This document shows positions 7,283 to 8,246 of a stretch of DNA of 8,246 bases, piece after piece (the stretch's first letter is position 1; each line of letters opens with the position of its first letter). The DNA comes from an uncultured Granulicatella sp. (GTDB lineage: Bacteria > Bacillota > Bacilli > Lactobacillales > Aerococcaceae). The position numbers and the translations under genes were made by a program. The notes under the pieces were generated by a model. The model saw nothing but the letters and a program-made list of their open reading frames with translations. It searched no databases and was not told where the DNA came from. The stretch covers positions 1-8,246 of the forward strand of contig CAMYBO010000052.1 of the NCBI GenBank assembly GCA_947254045.1, given 5' to 3'.

Positions 7283-7291
7283 TAAAGTCAA
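7263..7291 (-). promoter_or_regulatory. Sigma-A promoter of rny
   Basis: On the minus strand a TTGACT -35 (7291-7286) is separated by exactly 17 bp from a TACAAT -10 (7268-7263); each box matches 5 of 6 consensus positions. The predicted transcript start, near 7256, leaves a leader of about 75 nt that begins almost at the small GTTGGAT-ATCCAAC hairpin and contains the GGAGGTGA site. Confidence 0.75.
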
Positions 7292-7301
7292 CTATAAGTC
7301 T

Positions 7302-8246
7302 TTATTTATTCAATGAAGCGATAAACTTTTTAGAAGATTCATTTAGTTCTTCTGCCATTTGGTGAACTTCTTCTAGGGATTTTACAACTGCACCTGAAGC
7401 TAGAGGGTGTCCTCCTCCTCCATGGTTTGCTGCGATTTCATTTACGATAGGTCCTTTAGAACGTAAATTACAACGATAAGTACCATCTGGTTGCTCTACG
7501 AATAAGCACCAGCAATGTACGCCTTCAACTGTACTAGGTAATGAAATAACCCCATGTGTTTGATGTTCTTCTACTCCAAACTCTTTTAATTGTTCTTGGC
7601 TTAAAATCGTAATTGCTACTCCATTTTCAGAAATTTCCATATTTTGGTAAATATAACCCGCTAAACGACTTACTGAAACAGGATTAGTAATCATATGATA
7701 AGCAATTTCTGAAATTTTTACTGGAAATTCTAATAATTTTGAAACCATCTCGAAAGTCACTGTTGTTGTTGCAGGGTATAAGAAACGTCCAGTATCTCCA
7801 ACAATTCCTGCATATAATGCATTTGCAACTTCTTCGTTTACTTTCCAAGGAGAGTTTTCACTAAATACAAATTGACATAAAATTTCACTTGTACTACTTG
7901 CTGTTGTATCCACATAAGAAATCTTTCCATAAATATCTCTATCAGGATGGTGGTCGATTTTAATTACCTCTGATGGATTTACTTCGTATGGTGAATCAAT
8001 ACGAGGAGTATTTGCTGTATCGTTTACAATAATCAATGAAGCATCAAATACTTCTTGAGAAATTGTATCCATTGTACCGATATATGCTAAATCATCATTC
8101 ATTTCTCCTAAAGCATATACTGTTTTATTTGGGTATGTTGCTTCGATAATTTTTTTCAATCCAATTTGAGAACCAATAGCATCAGGATCTGGCAACTCAT
8201 GACGTAAAATAACGATTGAGTCCGCTTTTTGGATTTCTTTATCAAT
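7302..8246 (-). CDS. nrnA: DHH/DHHA1 phosphoesterase, NrnA-like oligoribonuclease (partial, start beyond right edge)
   Basis: Cytoplasmic metal-dependent phosphoesterase. Family members degrade oligoribonucleotides of 2-5 nt, dephosphorylate pAp, and in some lactic acid bacteria (Pde2) hydrolyse pApA from c-di-AMP turnover. The 314 visible residues show motif I HELPDPDAIGSQ (16-27, metal-binding Asp20 and Asp22), IVNDTA (73-78), the DHH motif Asp98-His99-His100, YAGIVGDTGRF (145-155), and the DHHA1 signature GGGGHPLASGA (276-286). The visible frame is open to the window edge (IDKEIQKADSIVIL...), and the family usually has only a few residues before this point, so nearly the whole protein is seen. 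A TTG at 8195 lies within motif I and cannot be the true start. The gene lies just upstream of rny in the same direction with no clear terminator. Choosing between the NrnA and Pde2 roles needs biochemical or phylogenetic data. Confidence 0.92.
   Translation of the reverse strand: MDKEIQKADSIVILRHELPDPDAIGSQIGLKKIIEATYPNKTVYALGEMNDDLAYIGTMDTISQEVFDASLIIVNDTANTPRIDSPYEVNPSEVIKIDHHPDRDIYGKISYVDTTASSTSEILCQFVFSENSPWKVNEEVANALYAGIVGDTGRFLYPATTTVTFEMVSKLLEFPVKISEIAYHMITNPVSVSRLAGYIYQNMEISENGVAITILSQEQLKEFGVEEHQTHGVISLPSTVEGVHCWCLFVEQPDGTYRCNLRSKGPIVNEIAANHGGGGHPLASGAVVKSLEEVHQMAEELNESSKKFIASLNK

Noticed and set aside
8193..8195. TTG as the start of the NrnA-like gene
   Set aside because: It falls inside conserved motif I, and the frame continues upstream with family-like sequence to the window edge, so the gene is simply truncated by the window.
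1..8246. Undescribed defence, mobile or biosynthetic system
   Set aside because: All long frames belong to known housekeeping families, and there are no direct-repeat arrays, transposase or integrase motifs, attachment sites or unassigned gene-sized gaps.

Overview
This window looks like ordinary core chromosome of an A+T-rich Gram-positive bacterium, most likely a member of the Lactobacillales. The basis is a RecU/PBP1A gene pair, a membrane-anchored RNase Y, an NrnA/Pde2-type DHH phosphoesterase, a tig-clpX pair and strong GGAGG-type ribosome binding sites. The protein sequences feel closest to the Carnobacteriaceae/Aerococcaceae/Enterococcaceae side of the order, but I cannot fix the genus without a search.

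Layout: (1) On the minus strand, clpX (3' part beyond the left edge) lies downstream of tig. The two are separated by a strong intrinsic terminator for tig, so clpX should have its own promoter. (2) A 236-bp divergent intergenic region separates tig from recU. It holds an extended -10 promoter for recU and, on the tig side, a 9-bp-arm palindrome around an alternative in-frame tig start. (3) On the plus strand, recU and pbp1A form a tight operon in which the pbp1A Shine-Dalgarno sequence overlaps the recU stop codon. It ends at an intrinsic terminator, followed at once by a second, bidirectional terminator shared with the convergent rny gene. (4) On the minus strand, rny (RNase Y) is preceded by an nrnA-like gene whose 5' end leaves the window at the right edge. 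Between them is a good sigma-A promoter for rny whose -10 box lies at the centre of a 15-bp perfect inverted repeat.

Functionally there are three pairs: protein folding and protein unfolding/proteolysis (trigger factor, ClpX); Holliday-junction resolution and cell-wall synthesis (RecU, PBP1A); and mRNA decay initiation with removal of the resulting very short oligonucleotides (RNase Y, NrnA). Every long open reading frame belongs to a recognised family. I found no CRISPR array, insertion sequence, phage gene, tRNA/rRNA gene or uncharacterised multigene system. The points most worth a second look are regulatory: the nested palindrome at the rny promoter and the hairpin with alternative start upstream of tig.
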